A stretch of DNA of 64,000 bases from Burkholderia savannae (GCF_001524445.2 NZ_CP013418.1:1-64000); one strand, 5' to 3'. Positions 10,043-19,628 are shown, counted from the stretch's first letter. Program-made: numbers and translations. Notes: generated by a model not told the origin, from the sequence alone.

Positions 10043-10077
10043 AAACCCGCTTGAGAAGCCGTCTCAAGCGGGTTTTT
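10043..10077 (+). terminator. Terminator after rpsU
   Basis: 14-bp inverted repeat AAACCCGCTTGAGA / TCTCAAGCGGGTTT around a 5-base loop, ending in TTTTTG. It lies 84 bases beyond rpsU, so only partial readthrough into yqeY-dnaG is expected. Confidence 0.9.
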
Positions 10078-10129
10078 GTGTTGACGCCGCCGGTCGGCGT
10101 CACGTGAAATTTTTCAAACCGGGTATACG

Positions 10130-10576
10130 ATGAGTCTGAGAGACCAGATCAGTGAGGACATGAAGGCCGCGATGCGCGCGAAGGAAAGCGAGCGGCTGGC
10201 GACGATCCGTCTGCTGCTCGCGGCGATCAAGCAGCGCGAGGTCGACGAGCGCGTGACGCTGGATGACGCGGGCGTCACCGCGGTCGTCGACAAGATGATC
10301 AAGCAGCGCAAGGATTCGATCAGCCAGTTCGAGGCGGCGGGCCGCACCGATCTGGTCGAGAAGGAGCAGGCGGAAGTCGCGGTGCTGACCGCGTACCTGC
10401 CGGCGCAGCTGTCGGAGGCCGAGGTCGTGGCCGAAGTGCAGGCGGCCGTCGCGCACACGGGCGCGGCGGGCCCGCAGGACATGGGCAAGGTGATGGGCGT
10501 GCTGAAGGGCAAGCTCGCCGGCCGTGCCGACATGACGGCCGTGTCCGCGCTCGTCAAGGCGGCGCTCTCGAAGTAA
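10130..10576 (+). CDS. yqeY: GatB/YqeY domain-containing protein
   Basis: 148 residues from the ATG at 10130 (MSLRDQISEDMKAAMRAKE). YqeY proteins are single-domain relatives of the tail domain of amidotransferase subunit GatB that binds tRNA. Position between rpsU and dnaG is common in beta- and gammaproteobacteria. The biochemical role is not established. It probably shares transcription with dnaG 94 bases downstream. Confidence 0.88.
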   Translation: MSLRDQISEDMKAAMRAKESERLATIRLLLAAIKQREVDERVTLDDAGVTAVVDKMIKQRKDSISQFEAAGRTDLVEKEQAEVAVLTAYLPAQLSEAEVVAEVQAAVAHTGAAGPQDMGKVMGVLKGKLAGRADMTAVSALVKAALSK

Positions 10577-10670
10577 CCCCCGGCCGGCGCGGCGCGCGCC
10601 AGCCCGCCAAGCGGCCCGCACCGGCCGAGGCGGCGCGCGTCGGCCGGCACGTTTTCCGATCGATCCAACG

Positions 10671-12551
10671 GTGATTCCGCATTCGTTCCTGCAGGATTTG
10701 CTGAACCGCGTCGACATTGTCGACGTGGTCGGCCGGTACGTGCAGCTCAAGAAGGGCGGCGCCAACTTCATGGGGCTGTGCCCGTTCCACAACGAGAAGA
10801 GCCCGTCATTCACGGTCAGTCCGACGAAGCAGTTCTATCATTGCTTCGGCTGCGGCGCGCACGGCACCGCAATCGGCTTCCTGATGGAGCACGCGGGGCT
10901 CACGTTTCCCGAGGCCGTGCAGGAGCTCGCGCAGTCGGCCGGGCTCACGGTGCCGCACGAGCCGTCGCCGATGCGTGGAGGCGGCGGGGGGGGCTCGGGC
11001 GAAGGCTACGCGCCGCCCGCGGTATCGAAGTCGATCACGACCGCGCTGTCGGACGTCATGCAGACCGCCTGCGATTATTACCGCAAGCAGTTGCGCGGCG
11101 CGCCGAACGCGATCCAGTACCTGAAGCGGCGCGGCCTGACGGGCGAAATCGCGCTGCGCTTCGGGCTCGGCTATGCGCCGGACGGCTGGCAGAATCTCGA
11201 GTCGACGTTCGACGACTATCGCCACGACTCGCTCGTCGACGCGGGCCTCGTGATCGTCAGTGAGAAGACCGACGCGAATGGCGTCGCGCGCCGCTACGAC
11301 CGGTTCCGCGAGCGGATCATGTTTCCCATCCGCAACGTGAAGGGGCAGGTGATCGGCTTCGGCGGCCGGGTGCTGGACGGCGGCGAGCCCAAATATTTGA
11401 ATTCGCCCGAGACACCCTTATTTAACAAGGGCAGCGAACTATACGGATTGTTCGAGGCGCGGCTCGCGATTCGCGAGCAAAAGTATGCGCTCGTCGTCGA
11501 AGGGTACATGGACGTCGTCGCGCTCGCGCAGCTCGGCTTTCCGAACGCGGTGGCGACGCTCGGCACCGCGTGCACGCCGGTCCACGTGCAGAAGCTGCTG
11601 CGGCAGACGGACACGGTCGTCTTCAGCTTCGACGGCGATTCGGCCGGCCGGCGCGCCGCGCGGCGCGCGCTCGAGGCGTGCCTGCCGCACGCGGCGGACA
11701 ACCGGACGATCCGCTTCCTGTTTCTGCCGCCTGAGCACGATCCGGACAGCTACGTGCGGGAATTCGGGACGGATGCATTTTCGGAGCAGGTGAAACGGGC
11801 GATGCCTCTGTCGCAGTTCCTGCTGAACGAGGCGACGGCGGGCAAGGAGCTCGACCAGCCGGAAGGGCGCGCGAAGGCGCTGTTCGACGCGAAGCCGCTG
11901 CTGCAGGCGCTGCCCGCGAACGCGTTGCGGGCGCAGATCATGCACATGTTCGCCGATCGGCTGCAGATTCCGTTCGACGAAGTGGCGGCGCTCGTCGAAG
12001 TGGACGCGCGGATCGCCGCGCCGGCCCGCCAGGCGCCCGCGCGCAGCGAGCGGCGGCGCGTGACGGACAACGAAAAGCGCGCGCTGCGCAATCTGGTGAT
12101 GCATCCGCGCATTGCGGCGGCGCTCGACGACGAGAGCCTCGCGACGCTGCGGGCGCTGCCGAGAAACGGGGAATTGTTCGACGAGGTGGTTGGCCACGCG
12201 CGCGCGCTCGGCGAAGGGGCGGAGTTCCGGCTTTTGTCCGATGTGCTACGCAATTCGGCTAACGCGGCCACCTACGACGCAATTTTCCGGGAAATTCTGG
12301 TCTATGATGAAAATGTCCGCGACTTGATGCAGCAGAATCCGGAGAGCGACGCAGCGCAGGAGGGGCTGCGCGAGCAGGAACGGATCGCAGGCGAGGAGCT
12401 TCAGGCAGCGGTGCTCAAGATGCGCTACGACGCGTGCTGTGACAGGCTCAACAGCCTTTCGAAGCGGTCGGCGCCCACTTCCGAGGAATTGGCGGAAATC
12501 AAGGATTTGCATCAGAACCTGGCAGACATGAAACGGAGGCTCGGGCTGTGA
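10671..12551 (+). CDS. dnaG: DNA primase
   Basis: 626 residues starting at a GTG (MIPHSFLQDLLNRVDIVDVVG). The CHC2 zinc ligands are C37, H40, C58 and C61. The central TOPRIM domain has VVEGYMDVVAL and the acidic FSFDGDSAGRRAA. The C-terminal part is the DnaB-interaction domain. It synthesises RNA primers at the replication fork. A glycine-rich run near residues 103-110 links the zinc and core domains. It sits directly upstream of rpoD as in the classical operon. Confidence 0.96.
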   Translation: MIPHSFLQDLLNRVDIVDVVGRYVQLKKGGANFMGLCPFHNEKSPSFTVSPTKQFYHCFGCGAHGTAIGFLMEHAGLTFPEAVQELAQSAGLTVPHEPSPMRGGGGGGSGEGYAPPAVSKSITTALSDVMQTACDYYRKQLRGAPNAIQYLKRRGLTGEIALRFGLGYAPDGWQNLESTFDDYRHDSLVDAGLVIVSEKTDANGVARRYDRFRERIMFPIRNVKGQVIGFGGRVLDGGEPKYLNSPETPLFNKGSELYGLFEARLAIREQKYALVVEGYMDVVALAQLGFPNAVATLGTACTPVHVQKLLRQTDTVVFSFDGDSAGRRAARRALEACLPHAADNRTIRFLFLPPEHDPDSYVREFGTDAFSEQVKRAMPLSQFLLNEATAGKELDQPEGRAKALFDAKPLLQALPANALRAQIMHMFADRLQIPFDEVAALVEVDARIAAPARQAPARSERRRVTDNEKRALRNLVMHPRIAAALDDESLATLRALPRNGELFDEVVGHARALGEGAEFRLLSDVLRNSANAATYDAIFREILVYDENVRDLMQQNPESDAAQEGLREQERIAGEELQAAVLKMRYDACCDRLNSLSKRSAPTSEELAEIKDLHQNLADMKRRLGL

Positions 12552-12582
12552 ACCGGCCGGGGAGGGGTCTGTCTCAGCGTGC

Positions 12583-12588
12583 TATAAT
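12583..12588 (+). promoter_or_regulatory. Candidate rpoD promoter -10
   Basis: A perfect TATAAT lies in the 83-base gap between dnaG and rpoD, 47 bases before the rpoD ATG. No consensus -35 is evident. It would let rpoD be transcribed separately from dnaG. Confidence 0.5.
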
Positions 12589-12634
12589 ATAAGGTTTTCA
12601 GCGGTTTGTTTTCTAAGCAGAGGCGAGAATCGCA

Positions 12635-15037
12635 ATGGCAAAGGCTACCGGCGGAAAAAAAGCGGCGGGTAAGGCGACGGAATCGACCGTAGCGGTCGCG
12701 ACGGCCAAATCCGCAGCTTCCGCAAAGACGTCTTCGGCCCGCGCGGCGCACCCTGCGAGGAAGAGGGCCGCGGCCGGCACCGCCAAGGCTGCGCCGGCGC
12801 CGACGGCCAGCGCATCACGGGTCGTCGTGAGGTCCGAGGCGAAGACGGCCAAGCCGCCTTTGAAGCGGGCGAGTGCGAAAAGCGCAAGGGGAGCGGCTGC
12901 CGCGCCGGACGAAACGGCAGCTACTCGAGCATCCACGGTTCAACCGGCTGTAGTCCAGCAGCCGCGAGTCGATTTAGCCGGTACGGCGAACTCCATGACG
13001 AAAAAGCTGAACGAAGTATCCGTCGATGACGACGCAAACCAGAGCGACGACCAGCCCACCGCTGTGTCGGGTAAAGGCGAGAAAGCCAAGGCGCGCGATC
13101 GCCGCGCCAAGGAAAAGGCGCTGCTGAAGGAAGCGTTCGCGACGAGCACGCCCGGCACGGCCGAGGAGCTTGAAGAGCGTCGTACAAAACTGCGCGCGCT
13201 GATCAAACTCGGCAAGGAGCGCGGCTTCCTCACGTATGCCGAAATCAACGACCATCTTCCGGACAACTTCACGGAAACGGAAGCGCTCGAAGGTATCATC
13301 GGCACGTTCAACGACATGGGCGTCGCGGTGTACGAGCAGGCGCCCGACGCCGAGACGCTGCTGCTGAACGACAATGCGCCCGCCGCGTCGTCCGACGATG
13401 AAGTCGAAGAGGAAGCGGAAGTCGCGCTGTCGACCGTCGATTCCGAATTCGGCCGCACGACCGATCCGGTCCGGATGTACATGCGCGAGATGGGCACGGT
13501 CGAGCTGCTCACGCGCGAAGGCGAAATCGAGATCGCGAAGCGGATCGAGGACGGCCTGCGCCACATGGTGATGGCGATTTCCGCGTGCCCGACCACGATC
13601 GCCGACATCCTTGCGATGGCCGAGCGCGTCGCGAACGAGGAAGGTCGCGTCGACGAACTCGTCGACGGCCTGATCGACCCGAATGCCGCCGATACCGACG
13701 GCTTCTCCGAGAAGGACGCCGAGGAAATCGAGAACGAGGACGAGGAAGCCGAGGAAGCCGAGGAAGAGGAAGAGGACGATGACGACGGCGCCGCGCAGGC
13801 GACCGCCAACGCGGCCCAGCTCGAAGCGCTGAAGCGCGCGTCGCTCGAAAAGTTCGCGCTGATCAGCGAATGGTTCGACAAGATGCGCCGCGCGTTCGAG
13901 AAGGAAGGCTACAAGTCGAAGTCGTACCTGAAGGCGCAGGAGACGATCCAGAACGAACTGATGTCGATTCGCTTCACCGCGCGCACCGTCGAGCGTCTGT
14001 GCGACACGCTGCGCGCGCAGGTTGACGAAGTGCGTCAGGTCGAGCGCCAGATCCTGCACATCGTCGTCGACAAGTGCGGCATGCCGCGTTCGGAATTCAT
14101 CGCGCGCTTCCCGAGCAACGAGACGGATCTCGATTGGGCCGAGAAGATCGCGGCCGAAGGCCATTCGTACAGCGCGATTTTGTCGCGCAACATCCCGGCG
14201 ATCCGCGAACAGCAGCAACGCCTGCTCGATCTGCAGGCGCGCGTCGTGCTGCCGCTCAAGGACCTGAAGGAAACCAACCGGCAGATGGCGGCGGGCGAAC
14301 TGAAGGCGCGCCAGGCGAAGCGCGAGATGACCGAGGCGAATCTGCGTCTCGTGATCTCGATCGCGAAGAAGTACACGAACCGCGGCCTGCAGTTCCTCGA
14401 CCTGATCCAGGAAGGCAACATCGGCCTGATGAAGGCGGTGGACAAGTTCGAGTACCGCCGCGGCTACAAGTTCTCGACGTATGCGACGTGGTGGATTCGC
14501 CAGGCCATCACGCGTTCGATCGCGGACCAGGCGCGCACGATCCGGATTCCGGTTCACATGATCGAGACGATCAACAAGATGAACCGCATCTCGCGGCAGA
14601 TTCTGCAGGAAACGGGCCTCGAGCCTGATCCGGCCACGCTCGCCGAGAAGATGGAGATGCCGGAAGACAAGATCCGCAAGATCATGAAGATCGCGAAGGA
14701 GCCGATCTCGATGGAAACGCCGATCGGCGACGACGACGATTCCCATCTCGGCGACTTCATCGAGGACACCAACACGGTCGCGCCGGCCGACGCCGCGCTG
14801 CATGCGAGCATGCGCGACGTCGTGAAGGACGTGCTCGATTCGCTGACGCCTCGCGAGGCGAAGGTGCTGCGGATGCGCTTCGGCATCGAAATGAGCACGG
14901 ATCACACGCTCGAGGAAGTCGGCAAGCAGTTCGACGTCACGCGCGAGCGGATTCGTCAGATCGAGGCGAAGGCGCTGCGCAAGCTGCGTCATCCGAGCCG
15001 TTCGGACAAGCTGAAGTCGTTCCTCGAGGGGAACTGA
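12635..15037 (+). CDS. rpoD: RNA polymerase primary sigma factor (sigma-70)
   Basis: 800 residues, clearly longer than the roughly 613 of E. coli. The extra length is a Lys/Ala-rich N-terminus (about residues 1-115). After region 1.2 ([11 protein letters not shown], about 275) an acidic run of Glu/Asp lies around 365-388 in the non-conserved region. Region 2 contains the core-binding and -10 helices (about 568-635), and region 4 carries the -35 helix-turn-helix near the C-terminus ([27 protein letters not shown]). It is the housekeeping sigma factor. Confidence 0.96.
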   Translation: MAKATGGKKAAGKATESTVAVATAKSAASAKTSSARAAHPARKRAAAGTAKAAPAPTASASRVVVRSEAKTAKPPLKRASAKSARGAAAAPDETAATRASTVQPAVVQQPRVDLAGTANSMTKKLNEVSVDDDANQSDDQPTAVSGKGEKAKARDRRAKEKALLKEAFATSTPGTAEELEERRTKLRALIKLGKERGFLTYAEINDHLPDNFTETEALEGIIGTFNDMGVAVYEQAPDAETLLLNDNAPAASSDDEVEEEAEVALSTVDSEFGRTTDPVRMYMREMGTVELLTREGEIEIAKRIEDGLRHMVMAISACPTTIADILAMAERVANEEGRVDELVDGLIDPNAADTDGFSEKDAEEIENEDEEAEEAEEEEEDDDDGAAQATANAAQLEALKRASLEKFALISEWFDKMRRAFEKEGYKSKSYLKAQETIQNELMSIRFTARTVERLCDTLRAQVDEVRQVERQILHIVVDKCGMPRSEFIARFPSNETDLDWAEKIAAEGHSYSAILSRNIPAIREQQQRLLDLQARVVLPLKDLKETNRQMAAGELKARQAKREMTEANLRLVISIAKKYTNRGLQFLDLIQEGNIGLMKAVDKFEYRRGYKFSTYATWWIRQAITRSIADQARTIRIPVHMIETINKMNRISRQILQETGLEPDPATLAEKMEMPEDKIRKIMKIAKEPISMETPIGDDDDSHLGDFIEDTNTVAPADAALHASMRDVVKDVLDSLTPREAKVLRMRFGIEMSTDHTLEEVGKQFDVTRERIRQIEAKALRKLRHPSRSDKLKSFLEGN

Positions 15038-15055
15038 TCGCCCGTTTCCGATCGG

Positions 15056-15092
15056 TCGCCGCCGGGGCGCAAGAATCCGGCGGCGATTTCCT
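15056..15092 (+). terminator. Terminator after rpoD
   Basis: 10-bp perfect stem TCGCCGCCGG / CCGGCGGCGA with an 11-base loop, followed by TTTCCTT, 18 bases after the rpoD stop. Confidence 0.7.
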
Positions 15093-15160
15093 TACTTAGT
15101 TGTTACAATGCCGGCCCGGCCAGTATCTCCGGGTCTTTTTTTGCGTCGCATTCGTTTTTA

Positions 15161-15236
15161 GGGCCTGTAGCTCAGTGGTTAGAGCAGTCGACTCATAATC
15201 GATTGGTCGCGGGTTCGAAACCCGCCGGGCCCACCA
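15161..15236 (+). tRNA. ileX: tRNA-Ile2 (CAU anticodon)
   Basis: 76-base cloverleaf with CCA encoded. The acceptor stem is GGGCCTG / CGGGCCC with one G-T pair; the T-arm is GCGGGTTCGAAACCCGC; the anticodon CAT is at 15194-15196. The D-arm and anticodon-arm sequence (CTCAGTGGTTAGAGCAG.CGACTCATAATCG) closely follows E. coli tRNA-Ile2 rather than a methionine tRNA. TilS would therefore modify the anticodon to lysidine so that it reads AUA. Anticodon-only programs would label it Met. Confidence 0.88.
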
Positions 15237-15938
15237 AATCCCTGCCAAGGCGTTCGAGGAAGACGTGTCGTCAAGCATAAGCCGGTCATCCGGATAAGCT
15301 ATGCTTGACTCTCTGATGACGCACTTCATTTCTTATCGGGACTCATCGAGAGTCGACGCCGATCCGAGCGATTTCTCCGCTGAGAGGCGGGAGACACGGG
15401 CGTAACAAAGCCGGCCATTTGGCCGGCTTTGTTTTTCCGGCTCGGCGCAAATTTGTCCTTTGTTTCGCACGTCACGCCGATGGCGTTTCCGATTCGATCG
15501 AGGATTGCCGATCCTCCTTGTTCGGTGTGCTGATCGAATGGTTCGGCGAACTGTCGGCGAACATTGTCGACGCCGACGGCCGCAATGCCGCCGCGGACAA
15601 TTGCGCGTGGGTGGCTTCGGAGTCGGCCGAGCGCGGTCGATTTGCGCTGGTAGTGCGGGGCGCGCATGAGGGTACACGTTGCCTGTTGGTTGTCAAAGGC
15701 GGCCGGGATGCACATCACGGGAACTTCGTACTGGTCAAGGATAGTGGGTAGTCACGAGGACAGCGGATCGCCTAAGGTTTGACCGTCGGAGAGGTTGTGA
15801 CGGCTGATCGGTGACGCTCGATCAGTCATCGCGAATACGATGTGCGATTGGCGGTTCGCCGGAACTGACGTCGAGCCGCGATCGAAACGCGCGGGTTTCC
15901 AATCGGATCGGAGCAGCCAAGTTGCGAGAGGTGGAATC
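15237..15938. other. Spacer between tRNA-Ile2 and the acetyltransferase
   Basis: 700 bases with no gene I can support, apart from the terminator at 15405-15437. Overlapping ORFs are open on both strands between 15326 and 15751 but resemble no family I recognise and have no clear ribosome site; they may be relics. This marks the start of the accessory segment. Confidence 0.5.
15405..15437. terminator. Strong bidirectional terminator in the accessory region
   Basis: 12-bp perfect inverted repeat ACAAAGCCGGCC / GGCCGGCTTTGT around ATTT, followed by TTTTCC. It lies about 170 bases beyond the tRNA, so it could end the tRNA transcript. Confidence 0.75.
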
Positions 15939-16553
15939 ATGCAAGAGCATGTCGACGGCGCCGTCGGCCGATCCGCGCCGGTTATCGAGACGGTTCGCTT
16001 GATCCTGTCCGGCCATCGCCTGGACGACTTCGACAGCAGCCGGGCACTATGGGCCGATCCCGACGTGACGCGCTTGATACGCGAGGAGCCGTACACGATG
16101 GAAGAGTGCTGGTTTCGCCTATTGCGCTATGTCGGGCATTGGCGATTGCTGGGCTTCGGTTACTGGACGGTTCACGAAAAGCAGACCGGGCGTTTCATCG
16201 GCGAACTGGGCTTTGCCGATGCCAAGCGCGATATCGTTCCCGCGCTCGACAATGTGCCGGAATTGGGCGGCGCGCTGTCCCCCGCCGCGTGGGGGACAGG
16301 TGTCGCGCGCGAAGCGTTGTATGCGGTGCTGGATTGGGCGGACGAGCACTTGGCGGCGCGGCGCACCGTTTGCCTGATCGGCCCTGAAAATCGCTTTTGC
16401 ATTCGACTGGCCGGCGAGTTCGGTTATCGGGAGATAGCCGCTACCGAATACAAAGGCCAGCCGATTCTGCTATTCGAGCGGCCGGCGTGCGAGCCACGGA
16501 ATCGGAACGATCGGCCGACGATTGCGGTTTCCGACCGGGACAGGCCGGCATAG
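15939..16553 (+). CDS. GNAT family N-acetyltransferase, RimJ/RimL type
   Basis: 204 residues from the ATG at 15939, preceded by GAGAGGTGG; a longer in-frame start at 15840 has no ribosome site. It has the layout of the Acetyltransf_3 group: TVRLILSGHRLDDFD near the start, the central beta-strand with GELGF, a GTGVAREAL acetyl-CoA loop, and a late NRFCIRLAGEFGYRE helix. Such enzymes acetylate protein N-termini, aminoglycosides or small amines; the substrate here is unknown. It converges with the oxygenase gene. Confidence 0.85.
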   Translation: MQEHVDGAVGRSAPVIETVRLILSGHRLDDFDSSRALWADPDVTRLIREEPYTMEECWFRLLRYVGHWRLLGFGYWTVHEKQTGRFIGELGFADAKRDIVPALDNVPELGGALSPAAWGTGVAREALYAVLDWADEHLAARRTVCLIGPENRFCIRLAGEFGYREIAATEYKGQPILLFERPACEPRNRNDRPTIAVSDRDRPA

Positions 16554-16565
16554 TACGCGGACGAC

Positions 16566-16591
16566 GGCGAAGCCCGGCGATCGGCTTCGCC
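16566..16591. terminator. Hairpin between two convergent genes
   Basis: Perfect 9-bp arms GGCGAAGCC / GGCTTCGCC around an 8-base loop in the 68-base gap between the acetyltransferase and the 2OG oxygenase. It has no T-run. Confidence 0.4.
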
Positions 16592-16621
16592 TGCTGTCGG
16601 CTCACCAGCGGCGTCGCCCGG

Positions 16622-17269
16622 TCATGCGCGCCGGTTGGCTTTGTCGTGGCGCGAGTAAAAATAGACCAGCGACGTGCGCTCGTTCGTGCGCACCGTTCTG
16701 ACTTCGTGCCGGTGCATGCAGTTCGTGACGATGACCGTGCCGTAAGTCGGCGCGAAGACGTTCAACGGCCGGCCTTCCGGATGAACCACGAATTCGCCGC
16801 CCTCGAACTTATTGCCGAGCTGGATGACGACCGAAAATTCGTAGTCCGGATTGCTTGCAGCGTCGAGGTGGATGCCGATGAAGGAGTCCTTCACCATCCG
16901 GTTGATCTGGCATCGCCGGATGAAGTACTCGGCGCGCGTGGCGAACATGTCGCCGAAGAATCGCGTGCGCCGGGCGTCGGTGAGAATGTCCAGGATCTGG
17001 TCGGAGTAGGGCCGGTTGACGAGTTGAGGAAGCTCGCCGGCCCGGTCGAGCATGATGCGCCGGACATAGATGTCGTGCGTGTCGCCGGCGTCGCCGGCGG
17101 TCACGGATTCCTCCGGCATTTGGGCTTGCAACTGGTCGATGCGCGTTAGCTCGTGCGCGTCGAAGGCCACATAGGCGGGAAGCATCACGGTTCCCACGTC
17201 CCTCAGTTGCGTGACGTAATCGGCCATTCCTCCTTCGTTGTTACGGAAATGCAGTTCGGCTGTGTCCAT
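16622..17269 (-). CDS. 2-oxoglutarate/Fe(II)-dependent oxygenase, prolyl-4-hydroxylase-like
   Basis: 215 residues from the ATG at 17269, which has a GGGAGAAG ribosome site. The iron facial triad is visible as H134-x-D136 and H188 (HEV). R198 in NERTSLVYF is placed to bind the 2-oxoglutarate carboxylate. It couples 2OG decarboxylation to hydroxylation of a peptide or small molecule. It lies 61 bases downstream of a permuted ATP-grasp gene on the same strand, suggesting that both act on one product. The substrate is not known. Confidence 0.82.
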   Translation of the reverse strand: MDTAELHFRNNEGGMADYVTQLRDVGTVMLPAYVAFDAHELTRIDQLQAQMPEESVTAGDAGDTHDIYVRRIMLDRAGELPQLVNRPYSDQILDILTDARRTRFFGDMFATRAEYFIRRCQINRMVKDSFIGIHLDAASNPDYEFSVVIQLGNKFEGGEFVVHPEGRPLNVFAPTYGTVIVTNCMHRHEVRTVRTNERTSLVYFYSRHDKANRRA

Positions 17270-17330
17270 GCGCTTCTCCCGGTTGTTGTCGTTGGCGGTT
17301 CGATACGCAAATGTTCGGTTCACGTTGAGG

Positions 17331-18638
17331 CTAAGCGTCCAGTGCTGCGAGAACGGCTTCCTTTTCTGCTCGAGTGGCGACGGCCGCCCAGTGAACTCCC
17401 GCGCCGCTGCCCGTATTGACCACGCTCGAAAAGCGATTCGAGCGTAGCACCATGCCGCTCGCCTTGTCGCGGTGGAGATACATTCCCAGCACTGGCTTGT
17501 GTTCGGCTGCGACAAAGGTTTCGTCGAAAGGATGACGAATCGTCGCCACCTCGCGGAAAGCCTGGCAAATCCAGTTTGCCACGCCTTTTTTCCGCAATCG
17601 ATTGGCGAGCGCGCCGGCCGAATGATCTCTGCCGATCATCACGTCGACGCCTCCATAAGAAACGTTCAGTTTGAACACCCATTCGTCTTTGCGGGCCAAC
17701 GTATCGGCGAGCGTGCTTTCGTCGAGGCGAAAGGTATGCGGGATATAGTTTCGGATCGCGGCGATCTCGTCGTCGTCGAGGAGCGTGTGAAAACGCTCGT
17801 CGCATAACAGCGCGAGCCATGTCTTGTTCATTAGCAACTCGGCTTCCAGCCCGTTGGAAAATTTTGCGCCGCTGCGGTGAATTGCATGGAATTTATCGAT
17901 GTTCACCGTCATGTCGTCATAGACGAAATTCCGGTGAATCAGAATGCCGTTGCCGTCGCCCAGCCACTTCGACGGATAAGTCAATTCCGTATGAACTTCG
18001 ATCGGTATATCGCTCGCCATGCCCGCAAGGTACCGACGGGCAAGTTCGGGCGAGGCATATCCGCGGGCGGCGTGCGAACTCCAATCGAGGAGGACCACTC
18101 GATCGATACCCAAAGACGCGATGCTGTCCTCGTACAGCGAGCGCAGATTTGTATAAGGGGAACCGTCGAGCGCGACAGCCGGCCAGCCGGCCGCTTGCAT
18201 GAACCGGCGATAGCAGTCGAACAGTTCGGCTCCCCCGACCGCCGCCGAGAAATTCAATTCGCAAACTGCATAGCCATCCGGCAAGGGGAGGATGTCGACG
18301 CGCGTTACCCGGCGGCTGCCGGCTTCCAGTTCCTCCCAGTCGACGTAAGGCATCAGCGCGTCGCTGAGCGAGAATTGCTGGAGGATGTCCGCCCGTGAGC
18401 GATGTCGGCAAAGATGACGCGCGATCTTGTTTTGAGCGGACAGCAGATCACGCGCGATTCGGGCGAGCATGTCGAAGTCTTCGGCGGGAAACAGGAGCGG
18501 ATGGGGCAGCAGGCGGAAGGCCACCGCGCCGATGTCGTCCAGCAGCGTCCGTACTTGTCGAGTGGCCCCATTTTCGATGATCTTGCGTTTGTTTCTAATA
18601 AACGCGGCAATCACGTCTTTGTTGAATGATTCGAACAT
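17331..18638 (-). CDS. Circularly permuted ATP-grasp protein (glutathionylspermidine-synthase-like)
   Basis: 435 residues. I do not recognise a named family, but the segment order suggests a permuted ATP-grasp ligase: an early RVDILPLPDGYAVCELNFS stretch (substrate-side Asp/Glu/Asn), then NKTWLALLCDERF leading to YIPHTFRLD, then the late WVFKLNVSYGGVDVMIG strand with the ATP-contacting lysine. Such enzymes form amide bonds through acyl-phosphates. It probably forms an operon with the 2OG oxygenase. The start at 18638 has only a weak ribosome site. Confidence 0.6.
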   Translation of the reverse strand: MFESFNKDVIAAFIRNKRKIIENGATRQVRTLLDDIGAVAFRLLPHPLLFPAEDFDMLARIARDLLSAQNKIARHLCRHRSRADILQQFSLSDALMPYVDWEELEAGSRRVTRVDILPLPDGYAVCELNFSAAVGGAELFDCYRRFMQAAGWPAVALDGSPYTNLRSLYEDSIASLGIDRVVLLDWSSHAARGYASPELARRYLAGMASDIPIEVHTELTYPSKWLGDGNGILIHRNFVYDDMTVNIDKFHAIHRSGAKFSNGLEAELLMNKTWLALLCDERFHTLLDDDEIAAIRNYIPHTFRLDESTLADTLARKDEWVFKLNVSYGGVDVMIGRDHSAGALANRLRKKGVANWICQAFREVATIRHPFDETFVAAEHKPVLGMYLHRDKASGMVLRSNRFSSVVNTGSGAGVHWAAVATRAEKEAVLAALDA

Positions 18639-18934
18639 GGTTCGCTTTATCGACTGGGTGCGTTATCGATATTTCACCGAATATCGGCAGCGTATTATCG
18701 GATGCCGATAATTTGGGGAAGCCTATTTCTAATAGTGAGGCATAGAAGGCGAATCATTATGCTGCCAGATTTTCTTGTTCAAGGTGAGAATTCTATTTAA
18801 AGAAACCGGCGCGACACGTTTTTGAATGAGGAATGGCGTGTGCATATGCCGTTGTGCCGAATGGGTGCGACGCGACCGAGATCTAGGGCGGTGTCGCGGA
18901 GGGCGCGATCGGCGCGATTGCAGCGCGGGTTGAC
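18639..18934. other. A/T-rich left flank of the prophage
   Basis: Upstream region of the leftward ATP-grasp gene. Bases 18640-18800 are distinctly A/T-rich compared with the surroundings. No gene is supported. It also forms the host side of the left prophage end; I looked here for the missing half of the methyltransferase cut at 49,400 and did not find it. Confidence 0.5.
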
Positions 18935-18980
18935 TGCCCCCCCGCGCAACAACCCACCACACCCTCGCGACATAATCACC
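18935..18980 (+). repeat. Left transposon end (inverted terminal repeat)
   Basis: Begins TGCCCCCCCGCGCAA, with CGCGACATAATC about 31 bases further in. The reverse complement of 49318-49363 begins TGAAGCCCCGCGCAA and carries CGCGACAAATC 33 bases in. Shared sequence at shared spacing, plus the TG terminal dinucleotide, are as expected for Mu-family transposase binding sites. Confidence 0.7.
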
Positions 18981-19130
18981 CCAACCACCGCCCCGGCCAC
19001 GCCGCGAAGCTCGGCCTCGCGCAATTCCGTACCGCCTGCCGCAACCGCCGCACCAAAACCAAAACCAAAACCGCCGATTTCCCAACCCCCGCCCGATTTC
19101 CCAGCCCCCGGCTCGCCGCATCGCCACGCC

Positions 19131-19487
19131 TCATCGATCGGAAAACAGCCGCTTCTGCCGCGCGGCCGTCTCCTCGCGTCCGACCGCCTTGATGATCTTG
19201 TAGATCCACTGAATCGACACGCCGTACTTTCGCGCGAGCTCGCCGTGATTGTCGCCGCGAAACTCGTCGTAAATCCTGCGGTCGCGCTGCGACAGCTTGT
19301 ACGACACCCCCATCGGGAAATACACGTTTTGTCCGCCCCAATGCGCCGCCATCCTGTCGGCGATCTCCCGGCCGAGCTGATCGGCCTCGTCCGTCTTCAT
19401 CGCCGCCAGCTCCTTGAGCGCCACCGACACATGTTGCGCAAGGTCGACCAGCAGCTCCGGCCCCTTGCTCTTGAAATCCGCCTTCAT
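19131..19487 (-). CDS. Mor transcription activator family protein
   Basis: 118 residues from the ATG at 19487 with a GGAGG ribosome site. It fits the Mor/C activator family of Mu-like phages: an N-terminal dimerisation region, then GGQNVYFPMGVSYKLSQRDRRIYDEF and a C-terminal helix-turn-helix (ELARKYGVSIQWIYKIIKAV). Mor-type proteins turn on middle or late phage transcription. It is the outermost leftward gene, next to the left end. It is the best candidate to act at the repeated late-promoter boxes of this element. Confidence 0.85.
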   Translation of the reverse strand: MKADFKSKGPELLVDLAQHVSVALKELAAMKTDEADQLGREIADRMAAHWGGQNVYFPMGVSYKLSQRDRRIYDEFRGDNHGELARKYGVSIQWIYKIIKAVGREETAARQKRLFSDR

Positions 19488-19534
19488 ACAGCCTCCATTC
19501 GAACCGTTTCATCCCGGCAAGCAATCATGCGTTC

Positions 19535-19628
19535 AAGCGCCCGAGCGCCCGAGCGCCCGAGCGCCCGAGCGCCCGAGCGCCCGAGCACCCAAGCACCCAA
19601 GCGCCCAAGCGCCCACACGCCCACACGC
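19535..19628. repeat. 8-bp tandem repeat (GCGCCCGA)n
   Basis: About 11 copies of an octamer, mostly GCGCCCGA, drifting to GCACCCAA and GCCCACAC at the right. It occupies most of the spacer between the Mor-type gene and the DUF3164 gene. Confidence 0.9.
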
